Source: a bacterium
GTDB taxonomy: Bacteria > Vulcanimicrobiota > Xenobia > RGZZ01
NCBI GenBank assembly: GCA_021782195.1
Contig: JAJXVI010000183.1
Coordinates: 1 to 5,767 of the forward strand
Length of the DNA: 5,767 nucleotides
Direction: 5' to 3'
Under the pieces are notes generated by a model. That model did no database searches. It was not told the DNA's origin and saw only the letters and a list, made by a program, of their open reading frames with translations. The first letter of the stretch is position 1, and each line of letters begins with the position of its first letter. The position numbers were made by a program, and so were the translations under genes. Positions 5,470-5,767 of this stretch are shown here, piece by piece.

Positions 5470-5767
5470 TTGTCGCTTCGCTTTTTTCGTCACGGCGGAA
5501 TTCCGTCGTCACCTCAAGACCTCGGTCGCCTGTGCCTGCTGTTCGTGCTGACCCTGGCGCTCGGGACGGTGCCGCTGGTGCCGGCTCGCGCGCAGGACGC
5601 CTCTGGCGCGTCCCCCGCTGCTTCGGGCGCGTCCCCCGCTGCTTCGGGCGCGTCCCCCGCTGCTTCGGGCGCGTCCCCCGCTGCTTCGGGCGCGTCCCCC
5701 GCTGCTTCGGGCGCGTCCCCCGCTGCTTCGGGCGCGTCCCCCGCCGCTTCGGGCGCGTCCCCCGCCG
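5470..5767 (+). CDS. Exported protein with N-terminal signal peptide and GASPAAS repeats (partial)
   Basis: The frame opens at TTG 5470, two bases after the DUF58 stop, and continues beyond the right edge; 99 complete codons are visible. Residues 1-41 look like a Sec signal peptide: basic MSLRFFRHG region, a hydrophobic core from LCLLFVLTLALG (21-32) to about residue 37, and ARA before QD (39-43), a good signal peptidase I site after A41. The mature protein begins QDAS and goes directly into a tandem seven-residue repeat, GASPAAS, for at least seven full copies. Such Ala/Ser/Pro-rich stretches are usually extended linkers in the periplasm or outside. In MoxR-DUF58 clusters the third gene often encodes a membrane or exported protein such as a DUF4381, BatA or BatD homologue; which of these, if any, cannot be told because the folded part lies outside the window. 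A palindrome at 5492-5509 lies within the early coding region. Confidence 0.7.
   Translation, partial: MSLRFFRHGGIPSSPQDLGRLCLLFVLTLALGTVPLVPARAQDASGASPAASGASPAASGASPAASGASPAASGASPAASGASPAASGASPAASGASPA
5492..5509. other. Palindrome in the 5' coding region of the exported protein
   Basis: CGGAATTCCG (5496-5505) is a perfect 10-bp palindrome. Pairing extends four positions on each side (5492-5495 with 5506-5509), one of them G-T, for an 18-nt near-palindrome. As RNA it would form a 7-bp stem with an AATT loop starting 22 nt after the TTG, and could limit translation initiation. It may simply be chance. Confidence 0.3.
5605..5767 (+). repeat. 21-bp in-frame tandem repeat, at least 7.7 copies
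   Basis: The unit GGCGCGTCCCCCGCTGCTTCG (given here split as GGCGCGTCCCC and CGCTGCTTCG) encodes GASPAAS and starts at 5605, 5626, 5647, 5668, 5689, 5710, 5731 and 5752 (the last truncated by the window edge). Copies 1-6 are identical. Copies 7 and 8 share one synonymous change, GCT to GCC in the fifth codon. The array is therefore recent and still tightly homogenised. Because the unit is a multiple of three, gain or loss of copies changes linker length without a frameshift. Copy number should be treated with caution, since short-read assembly can misjudge such arrays. Confidence 0.95.

Noticed and set aside
5605..5767. The terminal repeat as a CRISPR array
   Set aside because: There are no spacers: the 21-bp units follow one another directly and are in frame within a protein that starts with a signal peptide.

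Overview
The window comes from a GC-rich bacterium. The class II (B12-dependent) ribonucleotide reductase and the MoxR/DUF58 pair would fit a proteobacterial or myxobacterial-type genome, but no gene here fixes the taxon, so the lineage is a guess. Two genes appear to start with TTG and one gene junction overlaps by a single base, both ordinary in such genomes.

Layout from left to right: (1) 1-732, the 3' end of a class II ribonucleotide reductase gene (nrdJ) on the + strand. It has a long low-complexity linker and a cysteine-rich C-terminal tail. (2) 845-1855, on the - strand and convergent with nrdJ, a class I SAM-dependent O-methyltransferase of the plant/ASMT-like (Methyltransf_2) type. 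(3) 1856-2261, a divergent intergenic region with small inverted repeats. (4) 2262-2870 (+), a peptide deformylase that resembles the organellar PDF1A branch around its third motif. (5) 2871-3341, about 470 nt without a credible gene but unusually rich in inverted repeats. It holds a hairpin directly after the deformylase stop, an 84-nt element with 16-nt complementary arms and a perfect inner 9-bp hairpin, and three more hairpins leading up to the moxR ribosome binding site. (6) 3342-5767 (+), a tightly packed operon: MoxR-type AAA+ ATPase, DUF58 protein with a VWA-like fold, then the start of an exported protein. The last begins with a signal peptide and runs straight into a near-perfect 21-bp tandem repeat (GASPAAS per unit) that continues past the window edge.

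The MoxR/DUF58/exported-protein operon is the functional core. In known clusters of this kind the MoxR ATPase acts as a chaperone-like partner of a DUF58/VWA protein, and further envelope proteins follow (BatA/B/D-like in many genomes). The deformylase, methyltransferase and reductase are separate transcription units with no evident shared pathway. The points most worth a second look are the structured 471-nt region before moxR, the recently expanded in-frame repeat in the exported protein, and the unusual insert and altered signature residue in the DUF58 protein. I did not find convincing evidence of a wholly new system.
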